Positions 16,367 to 25,092 of a stretch of DNA of 64,000 nt are shown here, in pieces. Where the stretch lies: the NCBI GenBank assembly GCA_958295755.1, contig OY282367.1, positions 1,430,022-1,494,021 on the forward strand. Direction: 5' to 3'. A model generated the notes under the pieces. It was not told the origin of the DNA. It saw nothing but the letters and a program-made list of their open reading frames with translations, and searched no databases. How positions within the stretch are numbered: position 1 is the stretch's first letter; the number at the start of each line of letters is the position of its first letter. The position numbers were made by a program, and so were the translations under genes. Source of the DNA: an uncultured Acidimicrobiales bacterium. GTDB taxonomy: Bacteria > Actinomycetota > Acidimicrobiia > Acidimicrobiales > Hopanoidiivorantaceae.

Positions 16367-17539
16367 ATGATTTCTCTCAAAGCAGAACTACTGGAATCTC
16401 TGGATGCCTCTACCTGCGATGTGGCGCACGCTTCCACCTTGCCGCCCGAACTCTACACATCTCAAGAGTTCTACGACTTTGAACTCAAAGCCCTCTGGGA
16501 TCACGAGTGGCTCTGTATCGGCTTGGCATCACAAATCCCAACCGCTGGAGACTATTTCACAGCGGAAGTGCACGGAGAAGCAGTGATCGCGGCTCGCGAT
16601 AAAGACGGCGAGATAAATGTGTTCTCCTCCATCTGCCAGCACAGAGGTATGCAAGTCTGCAACGACACAGGCAATACCCGCACCTTCACTTGCCCATATC
16701 ATCATTGGGTCTACGGCTTGGACGGCCGCCTGCTAGGTGCCCCAGCTATGGAACGCACCGAGAACTTCGCCAAAGCTGATTATTGCTTGCCCAAACTCAG
16801 TGTGGAAATTTGGGAAGGTTTCATTTTTGTGAACTTTGACCACGAAGCACAGCCCCTGGCTCCGTCTTTGGAACGCTTCACTCCGTATCTCACCAACTAC
16901 GACCTTGTCAACTGCGTCTGCCCGGGCACCTTTACACTCACCGATCTGCCTTGGAACTGGAAGATCATGTTTGAAAACTTCAACGACGGCTACCACGCCA
17001 ACAGGCTGCACCAGATTATTCAAGATTTCTGCCCGAGCCACCTGGCAGAATTCCCAGTGCCTTGGGAAGACAATAGCAATGTGATCTTCCGCACCAACGG
17101 CTATGTCCATATAGACGGCGGCTTCAACGCCACCCACAAAGCCTTGTTGCCGATATTTCCCGAACTCACCGAAGAAGAACGTTGGCGGTCGTGTTTTGCC
17201 CTCATCCCACCCACACTCTGCTTGGGGACAGCACCCGATCAGGCTTTCTTCTTCATAATCCGCCCCAAGTCGCCCTTCACGATAGATGTAGAGATCGGCT
17301 ATCTGCTGCATCCGAGCGCACTAGAGCATCCTATGTTTGAACATCTGCTAGCTATGTCGGATGCTGGCGTGCAAGTATTTGTACAGCAAGACCAAGACGC
17401 CACCACCAAAGTGCAAATTGGTATGGCTTCACGCTTTGCTGCCAGAGGCCGCTATTCGTGGCAAGAGGAAAGCCATGTGCAGTTCAACCGCTGGCTAGTG
17501 CAGAGATACCGCAAGCATTGGCCAAATGAGAAGGGCTGA
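16367..17539 (+). CDS. Rieske non-haem iron oxygenase, alpha subunit
   Basis: 390 residues. The Rieske [2Fe-2S] ligands are Cys90 and His92 (CQH), and Cys109 and His112 (CPYHHW). The mononuclear iron site shows FENFNDGYHANRLHQ with bridging Asp207 and ligands His210 and His215. These are canonical for ring-hydroxylating oxygenases and related N- or O-demethylases. No dedicated reductase or ferredoxin gene is adjacent, so electrons must come from elsewhere. In this cluster it could hydroxylate or demethylate the nitrogenous substrate, which is an inference from context. Confidence 0.9.
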   Translation: MISLKAELLESLDASTCDVAHASTLPPELYTSQEFYDFELKALWDHEWLCIGLASQIPTAGDYFTAEVHGEAVIAARDKDGEINVFSSICQHRGMQVCNDTGNTRTFTCPYHHWVYGLDGRLLGAPAMERTENFAKADYCLPKLSVEIWEGFIFVNFDHEAQPLAPSLERFTPYLTNYDLVNCVCPGTFTLTDLPWNWKIMFENFNDGYHANRLHQIIQDFCPSHLAEFPVPWEDNSNVIFRTNGYVHIDGGFNATHKALLPIFPELTEEERWRSCFALIPPTLCLGTAPDQAFFFIIRPKSPFTIDVEIGYLLHPSALEHPMFEHLLAMSDAGVQVFVQQDQDATTKVQIGMASRFAARGRYSWQEESHVQFNRWLVQRYRKHWPNEKG

Positions 17540-17542
17540 AAT

Positions 17543-18955
17543 ATGAGTTCGGCAGATGAGATGGCGGCAACTCCCTGCGATCTGCTCATAAAGGGCTGGT
17601 ATGTGGTGACGATGAACCAGAACCGCGACATCATCCGAGAGGGTGCTGTAGCCGTGGATGGCACAGACATCTTAGCTGTTGGCAAAGCGCGCGACCTTGA
17701 AGCCTCTTATGCCCCTAAGCGAGTTGTGGGTGGCGATCGCTTCGTGATTACACCGGGGATGGTGAATTCCCATATCCATATCACCGGCGAGCCGCTCACC
17801 AGAGGCTATGTTCCCGACGACACGCCTTTTGAAGAAAATGTGTTTGAATGGCTGTGTCCGCTGTATTCCATGTATACCCCGGAAGAAGAATATTTATCGG
17901 GCCAACTTGCAGCAGCTGAGATGTTGCGATCTGGCACCACTTGCTTTCTTGAGGCCGGCACTATCAGATTTTTGGACGATGTAGTAGAAGGACTACGCGA
18001 GATAGGCATCCGAGGTAGGGTAGGTCGCTGGATATGGGATTTACCCCCCGAGCCCGATGTCTACCGTCAAAATACCGATGAAGCCATAGCTAACCTGCAG
18101 GCAGCATTGGAAGCGCACCCTGGCGGCACCCCCGACCCCTTGATTCAGGCATGGTCTATCCTCGTTGGCCACACCACTAGCTCAGACCCGCTCTGGCAGG
18201 CAGCTCGCGAGTTGGCTACAGAACATGGTGTGGGTATGAGTTTTCATATGTCGCCCGCTCGCATGGATCCAGAAGGCTTCACCGCAGAATTCGGCCACCG
18301 TCCAATGATCCACCTAGCCGAGTTAGGCGTGCTAGGGCCAGATGTGGCTATCACCCACTGCGTGCATGTGGATTCTAATGAGATAGAAACTATGGCTGAA
18401 GCAGAAGTCACCGTCGCCCACTGCCCTACTACAGCCCTGAAGGTGAGCTACGGTGTGACCCAAGTTGGCAAAATGCCTGAGATGGCCGAACGAGGCATTA
18501 ATGTTGCTATCGGCACCGACGGCAACAACGCGTCAAACTATTCCGACCTGATGCGAGCCACCTATCTAGTTGCTGGTCTCTTCAAAGATGCCCGTTGCGA
18601 CCCTCAGATGTTCCCCGCCGAGCGAGCTTATGAGATGGCCACACTTGGAGGTGCCAGAGCCATCTGTGCCGAAAACCAAATCGGCTCGCTAGAGGTGGGG
18701 AAGAAAGCCGACATCGTGCTCCACGACACCGACCGCCCCGAATGGCGTCCTCTTTTGAATGTGATAAACCAGCTGGTCTGGTCGGCAGACGGGCGAGGTG
18801 TCCATACCGTATTTGTGGATGGCAAAGAAGTCGTGAGCGATGGCAATGTGTTAGGTATAGACGAAGACCGTCTCTGGGCACAAGCCCAAGAAGCTGGTGA
18901 AGCCATCTGCGCTCGCTCTGGTCTCCCCGACAAAGCTAAATATCCGATTATCTAG
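17543..18955 (+). CDS. Amidohydrolase-family deaminase (TRZ/ATZ/SAH-deaminase type)
   Basis: 470 residues with a metal-dependent hydrolase barrel. Metal ligands are visible: His77 and His79 (NSHIHITGE), His235 (SFHMSP), His272 (ITHCVH) and Asp326 (GTDGNN). This set marks the cytosine deaminase, chlorohydrolase and SAH/MTA deaminase branch, which removes amino or halide groups from N-heterocycles. It starts 3 nt after the Rieske stop behind GAGAAGG. A diverged paralogue lies at 26.2 kb in the same cluster, so two successive or alternative deamination steps are possible. Confidence 0.88.
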   Translation: MSSADEMAATPCDLLIKGWYVVTMNQNRDIIREGAVAVDGTDILAVGKARDLEASYAPKRVVGGDRFVITPGMVNSHIHITGEPLTRGYVPDDTPFEENVFEWLCPLYSMYTPEEEYLSGQLAAAEMLRSGTTCFLEAGTIRFLDDVVEGLREIGIRGRVGRWIWDLPPEPDVYRQNTDEAIANLQAALEAHPGGTPDPLIQAWSILVGHTTSSDPLWQAARELATEHGVGMSFHMSPARMDPEGFTAEFGHRPMIHLAELGVLGPDVAITHCVHVDSNEIETMAEAEVTVAHCPTTALKVSYGVTQVGKMPEMAERGINVAIGTDGNNASNYSDLMRATYLVAGLFKDARCDPQMFPAERAYEMATLGGARAICAENQIGSLEVGKKADIVLHDTDRPEWRPLLNVINQLVWSADGRGVHTVFVDGKEVVSDGNVLGIDEDRLWAQAQEAGEAICARSGLPDKAKYPII

Positions 18956-18995
18956 CTTTGGCACTTCTTCACTAGCTTTGACATAGATGGTGTGC

Positions 18996-19001
18996 TATAA
19001 T
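18996..19001 (+). promoter_or_regulatory. Extended -10 promoter before the BMP transporter genes
   Basis: TGTGCTATAAT is an extended -10 with perfect TATAAT at 18996-19001, about 50 nt before the lipoprotein ATG. TTGACA at 18978-18983 is only 12 nt away and is probably not used as -35. The transporter genes may thus have their own start in addition to read-through. Confidence 0.5.
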
Positions 19002-19053
19002 TTCTGCGATATACCACACCCCTGCAACGGAATCCCATGAGGAAGGAAAACCA

Positions 19054-20160
19054 ATGAAAATTTCTAGATTTGCAATAGCTCTACTAGCTGTAACTTGCCT
19101 TATCGCTGCAGCTTGCGGTGACGATGACGATGACTCGACATCTACAACCGATGCGCCCACCACAACTACTGCGGCTCCTCTGGATTGCAGCAGTTTGGAC
19201 GCCAACGGCGACAATGAAGTGCGTGTCGGCGTGGCTACAGCTGGGCCGCGAGATGATGGTGCCTATTATCAAGCTCTCGTGGAATTCGTAGAGAGTTTCT
19301 CTGCTGACAATGAATGCTTTGGTGATCCAATAATTGTGGACAGAATAGATGCTTCAGAAGCCGCCACCGAGCTTTCCAACCTTGCCCAACAAGATGTTGA
19401 CATCATCGCAGTGGGCGCAAGTGAAATCGCCGAACCTTTGGCAGATCTAACCGTTCAATACAGCGACATTTTCTGGTATTGCAACTGCGGCGCAGGCTAT
19501 CAGCCACTTGACACTTTGGCACAGAGTCAAGATGACGCCTCAGAAATTCTGTACACCGCAGGTTATGCCACAGGGCTGTTGCTTCAAGAAAGTGGCGGCG
19601 ACTCGGTTGCGTTCCTCGGTTGCTGCGACCTCAACTTTGAGATAGAAGCATATCTGGCCTATGAGATGGGCCTTAAGGCAGTAGATGAGAGCTACAGCAT
19701 GACATACACCCCCACAGGTAACCGACCATTTGACTTCGACAATGTCTCGGGGGCAACCGAAGCACTTGATGCTGCCATCCAGAACGGTGTGGACGCAGTG
19801 AACCCTTATCTCGGCGGTGCCCATAGGCCACTGGTACAAATCGCCAACGAGAACGACATCATTGTTATGTCGGCTGGCGCATCAGATGCCTGTGAAGATT
19901 CCGCACTGGACTATGACATCGCTGTCCGCTTTGACGCTGGCGACTATCTCGAAACTATCTTCAGTGAGATCCAAAGCGGAGACTTCCAAGAAGGTAGCGT
20001 GCGAGTGTTCCGAGTTGGCGCAGACCCCGAACCCGGGGCTGTTATCTGTGATGCCACAGATGAGCAACAGGCAGCTATGGACGCTGTCTATGATCAGATA
20101 GCTAATGGAGATTTCGCTGCTGACTTCGGTGCTATCAAAGGACAAGCTTATTCAGGCTGA
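19054..20160 (+). CDS. BMP-family substrate-binding lipoprotein
   Basis: 368 residues. The signal peptide ends in lipobox LIAAAC (Cys at ~21), followed by an acidic and Thr-rich spacer. The body shows the basic membrane protein (PnrA/Med) pattern: RVGVATAGPRDDGAYYQALV, then PYLGGAHRPLVQIANENDI and DIAVRFDAGDYLETIF. Characterised relatives bind purine nucleosides. Genes for an ATPase and two permeases follow, forming a complete importer. AGGAAGGA lies at good distance before the ATG. Confidence 0.9.
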   Translation: MKISRFAIALLAVTCLIAAACGDDDDDSTSTTDAPTTTTAAPLDCSSLDANGDNEVRVGVATAGPRDDGAYYQALVEFVESFSADNECFGDPIIVDRIDASEAATELSNLAQQDVDIIAVGASEIAEPLADLTVQYSDIFWYCNCGAGYQPLDTLAQSQDDASEILYTAGYATGLLLQESGGDSVAFLGCCDLNFEIEAYLAYEMGLKAVDESYSMTYTPTGNRPFDFDNVSGATEALDAAIQNGVDAVNPYLGGAHRPLVQIANENDIIVMSAGASDACEDSALDYDIAVRFDAGDYLETIFSEIQSGDFQEGSVRVFRVGADPEPGAVICDATDEQQAAMDAVYDQIANGDFAADFGAIKGQAYSG

Positions 20161-20177
20161 TTGACTACGACAGCAAT

Positions 20178-20198
20178 GCCGACTGCAGATCAGTCGGC
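20178..20198 (+). other. Intercistronic RNA hairpin
   Basis: GCCGACTG and CAGTCGGC form a perfect 8-bp stem with a 5-nt loop (CAGAT), and can extend to ATG/CAT with one bulged base. It lies between the binding-protein gene and the ATPase gene and has no T-run. It is more likely an mRNA-stability or partial-attenuation element than a terminator, as is common after binding-protein genes. Confidence 0.6.
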
Positions 20199-20207
20199 CA
20201 TCTATCT

Positions 20208-21896
20208 ATGAATTCATTACCTGTGAATTCAGTTGCGAATTCAACTGTGGATTCCCATAACACCGCAGACGCGGTTACGATGTCGGGGATTTGCAAGAAG
20301 TTCGGACAAGTAGTGGCCTGTGATGAGGTCGATATCAAGCTGCAACATGGCAAGATACATGGGATTTTAGGCGAAAACGGAGCAGGGAAATCCACTTTGA
20401 TGAAAATCCTCATCGGGTTACATGCACCTGATGCGGGCGAAATCAGAGTAAATGGAACAACCCAGCGATTTCGTGATCCTGGCGATGCTCGCAAACTCGG
20501 TATCTCAATGGTGCATCAGCATTTCAGTCTGGTGCCCGCCTTGAAGGTATGGGAAAATGTCGTGCTGGGAGATCATCAGAAGGTGTATTTGAGTTCCTTT
20601 TGGAAAGTCCCCCAGAGGGCATTGGAAAACGCTCTGGCCGGTTTTCGGAGCAACGAAAAAAGAACCCGACAACAGATTTCTGAAATTTCAGCCCGATACG
20701 GATTAAATGTCGACCCAGATACTCGAGTGCGCGATCTCCCTGTGGGTGTTCGCCAGCGGGTAGAGATCATCAAGTGTTTGCGATACGACCCGAAGATAAT
20801 GATCCTGGATGAACCCACATCAGTCTTGAGCCCAGCCGAATCAGAGAGGATCTTCAGCGTGCTACGACAAGTTGTGGAAGAAGAGAACCGCTGCTTGGCT
20901 TTGGTGAGCCATAAGTTGAACGAGATTTTGGCCGCCACTGACGATATCACTATCATGCGCCAAGGCAAGGTGGTGGAGCACTTAGCGACTTCTGAAGCCA
21001 CCGCCCCCATGCTGGCTAGAGCAATGGTGGGCCGTGAAGTCTCACTCACACTCAGCTTGGCTGATATAGGTGGCAATACCAAGAAAATATCAGGGCAGGA
21101 GAAAATAGACAGCACAGGAACCAAACCCGCCTTGCGAATCCATAACGCCACAGTCACAGACAAAAATGGGCATCATCTTTTAGACTCTCTCAGCCTTGAA
21201 GTTCAAAAGGGTGAGATAGTGGCAGTGGCTGGAGTGGAAGGAAACGGACAGACCGCTTTGGATCACCTACTTTCCAGTCTTTTGAAACTGGATTCAGGCT
21301 ATGTGGAAGTTGACGGCGAAGAAGTACCCACAGGGGTACCAGGAGCATTCGTCAAAGCGGGCGTAGGCGTCATTTCGGAAGACCGCCACGACACGGGATG
21401 CATCATGGATATGTCGCTATCAGAGAACCTATATCTCTCGCACCCAAAAGATGCCGTGAGCGGTTATGCCATGATGAACCGCACAGCTATGTCAAACAAG
21501 TCCACTGAGCTCATCAATGACTATCAAATCACAGCTTCCGGCCCAGATGCTCCGATGTGGTCACTGTCGGGAGGGAACCAGCAGCGGGTGGTGCTGGCAC
21601 GCGAGCTCTCTCACAAACCCAAAGTCTTGCTGGCTTCACAACCTACCAGAGGTCTAGATGTTGGAGCTGTGGAATATTTTCTAGAACAGCTCCGCCAAGC
21701 AGCAAAAAACGGCATAGCTGTGCTCTTGGTATCGCACGAGCTAGAAGAAATTCTGGAGTTAGCACATCGGATTGTCGTAATCTACAACGGCAAGATTGTT
21801 GGAGAGATGTCAAGACAAGATATAGACATGCAACGCTTAGGCATGCTTATGGGCGGTATATCTGAGGCGGAAATATCGCCGGTGTCTGACACATGA
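20208..21896 (+). CDS. Nucleoside-type ABC transporter ATP-binding protein (two ABC domains)
   Basis: 562 residues with two fused ABC domains, as in NupO/YufO and RbsA-type proteins. Domain 1 has Walker A GENGAGKST and Walker B MILDEPTSVLSP. Domain 2 has a degenerate Walker A (GVEGNGQTALDH) and signature LSGGNQQRVVLARELS. The N-terminus includes a GAATTC-containing imperfect repeat (20207-20260), so the true start may be the later ATG in TMSGICKKF. It overlaps the permease gene by 4 bp. It energises uptake of the ligand bound by the upstream lipoprotein. Confidence 0.92.
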   Translation: MNSLPVNSVANSTVDSHNTADAVTMSGICKKFGQVVACDEVDIKLQHGKIHGILGENGAGKSTLMKILIGLHAPDAGEIRVNGTTQRFRDPGDARKLGISMVHQHFSLVPALKVWENVVLGDHQKVYLSSFWKVPQRALENALAGFRSNEKRTRQQISEISARYGLNVDPDTRVRDLPVGVRQRVEIIKCLRYDPKIMILDEPTSVLSPAESERIFSVLRQVVEEENRCLALVSHKLNEILAATDDITIMRQGKVVEHLATSEATAPMLARAMVGREVSLTLSLADIGGNTKKISGQEKIDSTGTKPALRIHNATVTDKNGHHLLDSLSLEVQKGEIVAVAGVEGNGQTALDHLLSSLLKLDSGYVEVDGEEVPTGVPGAFVKAGVGVISEDRHDTGCIMDMSLSENLYLSHPKDAVSGYAMMNRTAMSNKSTELINDYQITASGPDAPMWSLSGGNQQRVVLARELSHKPKVLLASQPTRGLDVGAVEYFLEQLRQAAKNGIAVLLVSHELEEILELAHRIVVIYNGKIVGEMSRQDIDMQRLGMLMGGISEAEISPVSDT

Positions 21897-23008
21897 ATCA
21901 ACTCAGTAGCCGTCTGCAAGCAAGATGGACTTGGGAAAGATGGTCATACATCGCCGGTCTGTATCTAGCCAGCATCTTCGCAGCTCTCATCTTGAGTGCT
22001 CTCTTGGTGTGGGCCACAGACGGATCGTGGCAAGATGTCTTCTCGGCGTTCATAGATGGTAGCCTGCGCAACCCTGGCCGCTGGGGTCTTACCATTGGCT
22101 ATGCCACTCCGTTGCTGCTCGTAGCTTTGGGTACTATTGTGGCCGTTCGGGGAGGTCTCATCAACATAGGACAAGAAGGTCAGCTCTACATCGGAGCGGC
22201 CTTTTGCACTTATGTAGTCTTGCGCCTAGGTGGGCCGGGGCCGATCGTGCTCATAGTGGCACTTTTAGCCGGCGCAACGGCAGGGGCAATCTGGGCTGGC
22301 ATAGCTGCTTGGCTGAAATATTGGCGCAGGGTGCCAGAAGTGCTCACCACCTTGTTGCTTGTAACCGTCGCTGCTCAGCTAGTGGGATACGGACTCAAAA
22401 CCACTACTTTGCTGTTAGACCGCTCCCCTGAACATGGCAACCGCAATCAAATTTCAGAACAGTTAGCCCCAGGGGTGCGCCTTCCTAGAGTGGAGATCTT
22501 CGGCAACTCTTTTCCTTTGAGCGCATTTGTGGCTTTGGTTATGGCCGTTGGTCTCGCAGTCTGGCTGAGCCGCACCACAGGGGGATTTCGCCTGACGATT
22601 TTAGGACAAAACGAACGCTTGGCCCAGCGAGTAGGCATCTCTGCTCCCAAATATGGCACTATGGCACTTCTAGCATCAGGAGCGTTTGCAGGTTTGGCAG
22701 GGGCCATGATGCTCACAGGAGGCGACTTCGGAAACTATCGCCTCGCCCCCGGTTTTTCTGGTTTCTTCGGTTGGGAAGGTCTGCTGGTGGCTTTGGTAGC
22801 TCGCAATCACCCCTTAGTGGCGATTCCGATGGCATTTGTGTTCGGTGCTCTTCGCACCGGTGGCGGATTCTTGTCGGCCACAGGCGTGGAGCGGGAAATA
22901 GCCAATGTAACACAAGCTTTATTGGTGCTTGCACTTCTAGTGCCTGCTGCCGTATTGTATCTCCAGGAACGCCGCAGACAGATAGCCACAGTTGAGGCGA
23001 GAACCTGA
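21893..23008 (+). CDS. Nucleoside-type ABC transporter permease 1 (NupP/YufP-like)
   Basis: 371 residues of the BPD_transp_2 family with about nine hydrophobic segments. The family motif GLINIGQEGQLYIGA follows the second span, and the C-terminal half has GLAGAMMLTGGDF. It pairs with the next gene as the membrane channel of the importer. The start overlaps the ATPase stop by 4 bp. Confidence 0.88.
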   Translation: MNQLSSRLQARWTWERWSYIAGLYLASIFAALILSALLVWATDGSWQDVFSAFIDGSLRNPGRWGLTIGYATPLLLVALGTIVAVRGGLINIGQEGQLYIGAAFCTYVVLRLGGPGPIVLIVALLAGATAGAIWAGIAAWLKYWRRVPEVLTTLLLVTVAAQLVGYGLKTTTLLLDRSPEHGNRNQISEQLAPGVRLPRVEIFGNSFPLSAFVALVMAVGLAVWLSRTTGGFRLTILGQNERLAQRVGISAPKYGTMALLASGAFAGLAGAMMLTGGDFGNYRLAPGFSGFFGWEGLLVALVARNHPLVAIPMAFVFGALRTGGGFLSATGVEREIANVTQALLVLALLVPAAVLYLQERRRQIATVEART

Positions 23009-23946
23009 TGCTGGGTGATTTCTTCTCTGCGGTAGGAGATGTGCTCTCCAACGAGAGCACCTACTCGGGTGGTTTTCGCCTAGCTGTAGTTCTCGCGTTC
23101 GTGGCCGCTGGAGAATGGATTGCAGAGCGGGCCGGAACATTGAACATCTCTGTTGAGGCGATGCTGCTGGGAGGAGCTTTCAACTCAGCCTTGGGATACC
23201 ATCTCACCGAGTCGGTGGCAATAGGAATACTTTTCGGTGCTATAGCTGGGCTGGGAATAGCCATAGTGCAAGCCAATATGAGCCACCGCCTCAGCGCAGA
23301 CCAGTTCGTGGTGGGTCTCACTCTGAATATTCTGATTCTAGGGGTAGCCGGTTTCTTGAACTCCAGTATCCGCCCCTCCACAACGAGAGCGCATATATTT
23401 GAAGTGCCTTGGCTAGTAGATATTCCGCTAGTGGGGCCAGCTTTGTTCGGACAACGATGGCCTTTCTATCTCGCATATCTGGTGGTGCCCGCTTGCGCTC
23501 TTATCTTGTATCGCACTCGCTGGGGATTAGAAGTGCGGGCGGTAGGAGAAAACCCCCAAGCTGCTGATGTGTCGGGCGTGCCAGTTCTAACCAGACGTCG
23601 ACAGGCCATCTATGTGGCAGGAATCACCTCAGGTTTAGGCGGTGCCTACCTGCTGCTGGGCCAAGTTGGACGCTTTGAAAGCACTATTGCCGGCGGTCAA
23701 GGCTTCATCGCTATCGCGGCTGTAATCTTCGGCGGCTGGACTTTGCGAGGTGCTATGCTTGGCTGTTTGCTGTTCGGTCTCGTGAACTCCTTCCGCCTCA
23801 CCCTTCCCGGACTCGGTTACCAAGTGAACTCCGAACTGTTGTCGTCTTTGCCGTTCTTGGTAACCATCTTGGCGGTGGCTGTAATAGCCTCCCGCGCCCG
23901 CCAGCCCGCTGCTTTGACTCAGCCATTCGTGCGCGGATTGAATTGA
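23008..23946 (+). CDS. Nucleoside-type ABC transporter permease 2 (NupQ/YufQ-like)
   Basis: 312 residues of the same permease family. Visible motifs are ERAGTLNISVEAMLLGGAF and AVGENPQAADVSGV, the latter being the coupling-helix region, with GLGGAYLLLGQV following. The ATG shares one base with the previous stop (TGATG). It completes a binding protein - ATPase - permease - permease cassette of the BMP class. Confidence 0.88.
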   Translation: MLGDFFSAVGDVLSNESTYSGGFRLAVVLAFVAAGEWIAERAGTLNISVEAMLLGGAFNSALGYHLTESVAIGILFGAIAGLGIAIVQANMSHRLSADQFVVGLTLNILILGVAGFLNSSIRPSTTRAHIFEVPWLVDIPLVGPALFGQRWPFYLAYLVVPACALILYRTRWGLEVRAVGENPQAADVSGVPVLTRRRQAIYVAGITSGLGGAYLLLGQVGRFESTIAGGQGFIAIAAVIFGGWTLRGAMLGCLLFGLVNSFRLTLPGLGYQVNSELLSSLPFLVTILAVAVIASRARQPAALTQPFVRGLN

Positions 23947-23981
23947 GTTTTTCACTCCCACAGGCACCTATAGATCTCTAT

Positions 23982-24015
23982 ATATTTAGGAGACCATAAT
24001 ATTTAGGAGACCATA
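23982..24015 (+). repeat. Tandem duplication, 17 bp x 2, carrying the ribosome-binding site
   Basis: ATATTTAGGAGACCATA occurs twice back to back (23982-23998, 23999-24015). The second copy supplies AGGAG and the first base of the ATG of the next gene. The first copy holds the same AGGAG without an ATG. Confidence 0.9.
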
Positions 24016-25049
24016 TGAAAGCAGTTTTTTATAACACGCCGGGCGAGGCGGAAGTATTGACATATGGGGACGTGGCAGATCCTGAGCCGATGCCAGGAGA
24101 TGTGGTTGTGGCTGTGGAAGCTACGGCACTGAATCGATTGGATGTGATCCAGCGAAATGGGTGGTTTGCTATGCCGGGTTTCACCCTGCCTCACATTGCT
24201 GGCATGGATGTGGCGGGGCGAGTGGTGGAAGTTGGCAGTGAGGCACAGGGAGTGGCTGTAGGAGATCGGGTGGTGGTGGATCCTTCGATGTCGGGAGTGA
24301 CTGAGAATTGCCGATATGCGGGGATGGGCGACATCTATGGCGAGTTAGGCATCATTGGTGCCACGCTGGACGGCGGCTATGGCGAGCTTTGCTTAGCCCC
24401 TGCTAGCCATGTCTACCGCGTGCCTGATGATATGTCTATAGAACATGCCGTTACCTTCCCCACTTGCTGGATGACTGCGGCGCACGCCCTGTTTGATGTG
24501 GGCGAACTTCAAACTGGTGAGACGCTCTTGGTTCACGCCGCTGGTAGCGGAGTCTCAACTGCGGCGATCCAGTTGGCAAATGTAGCTGGGGCTAAAGTTT
24601 TAGCTACAGCAGGCACCGATGAGAAGTGCGAAAAGGCATCTGAAATCGGAGCGCATCACACCCTGAACAACCGCACTGGCGACCTTACGGCTTGGGTGAT
24701 GGAGGTAACCGAAGGGCGCGGTGCCAACTTGGTGTTTGACCATGTAGGGCCAGCACTTTGGGAAGCGTCTGTGTTTTCTTTGGCAGTGAGAGGTCGACTG
24801 GTGAACTGCGGCGGCACCACTGGCGATACAGTCTCAATCCCCTCCTTGGGGCATTTTTATCATTTGGGCTTGCAAATCAAAGGCTCCGACCCGTATCGCC
24901 CTGAAGAGTTCGGCCCGGTTTGGCAGCATTTCTGCGAGAGCGACTTTCAGGTGGTGGTAGATTCAGAATTTCCTCTAGCTGAAGCTGCCGCTGCTCAAGA
25001 GAAGATGTTGGCGTCTGATTTCTTTGGCAAGATTTTGCTGAAGCCCTAA
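24015..25049 (+). CDS. MDR-family (alcohol dehydrogenase/quinone oxidoreductase-like) NAD(P)H enzyme
   Basis: 344 residues of the medium-chain dehydrogenase/reductase superfamily. The GroES-like N-terminal domain contains LNRLDVIQRNGWFAMPGFTLPHIAGMD (opening part) and GDRVVVDP. The Rossmann domain begins LLVHAAGSGVSTAAIQLA. Zinc ligands of classical alcohol dehydrogenases are not obvious, favouring a quinone-oxidoreductase-like or enoyl-reductase role. It follows the transporter genes on the same strand and is read from a duplicated AGGAG site. Confidence 0.85.
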   Translation: MKAVFYNTPGEAEVLTYGDVADPEPMPGDVVVAVEATALNRLDVIQRNGWFAMPGFTLPHIAGMDVAGRVVEVGSEAQGVAVGDRVVVDPSMSGVTENCRYAGMGDIYGELGIIGATLDGGYGELCLAPASHVYRVPDDMSIEHAVTFPTCWMTAAHALFDVGELQTGETLLVHAAGSGVSTAAIQLANVAGAKVLATAGTDEKCEKASEIGAHHTLNNRTGDLTAWVMEVTEGRGANLVFDHVGPALWEASVFSLAVRGRLVNCGGTTGDTVSIPSLGHFYHLGLQIKGSDPYRPEEFGPVWQHFCESDFQVVVDSEFPLAEAAAAQEKMLASDFFGKILLKP

Positions 25050-25092
25050 TAGAAGCCCAAATAAAAGACACAGATAGAAGCTCCAGATAGCT

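Noticed and set aside
18978..18983. TTGACA as the -35 of the BMP operon promoter
   Set aside because: It is only 12 nt from the TATAAT. The extended -10 TGTGC is a better explanation.
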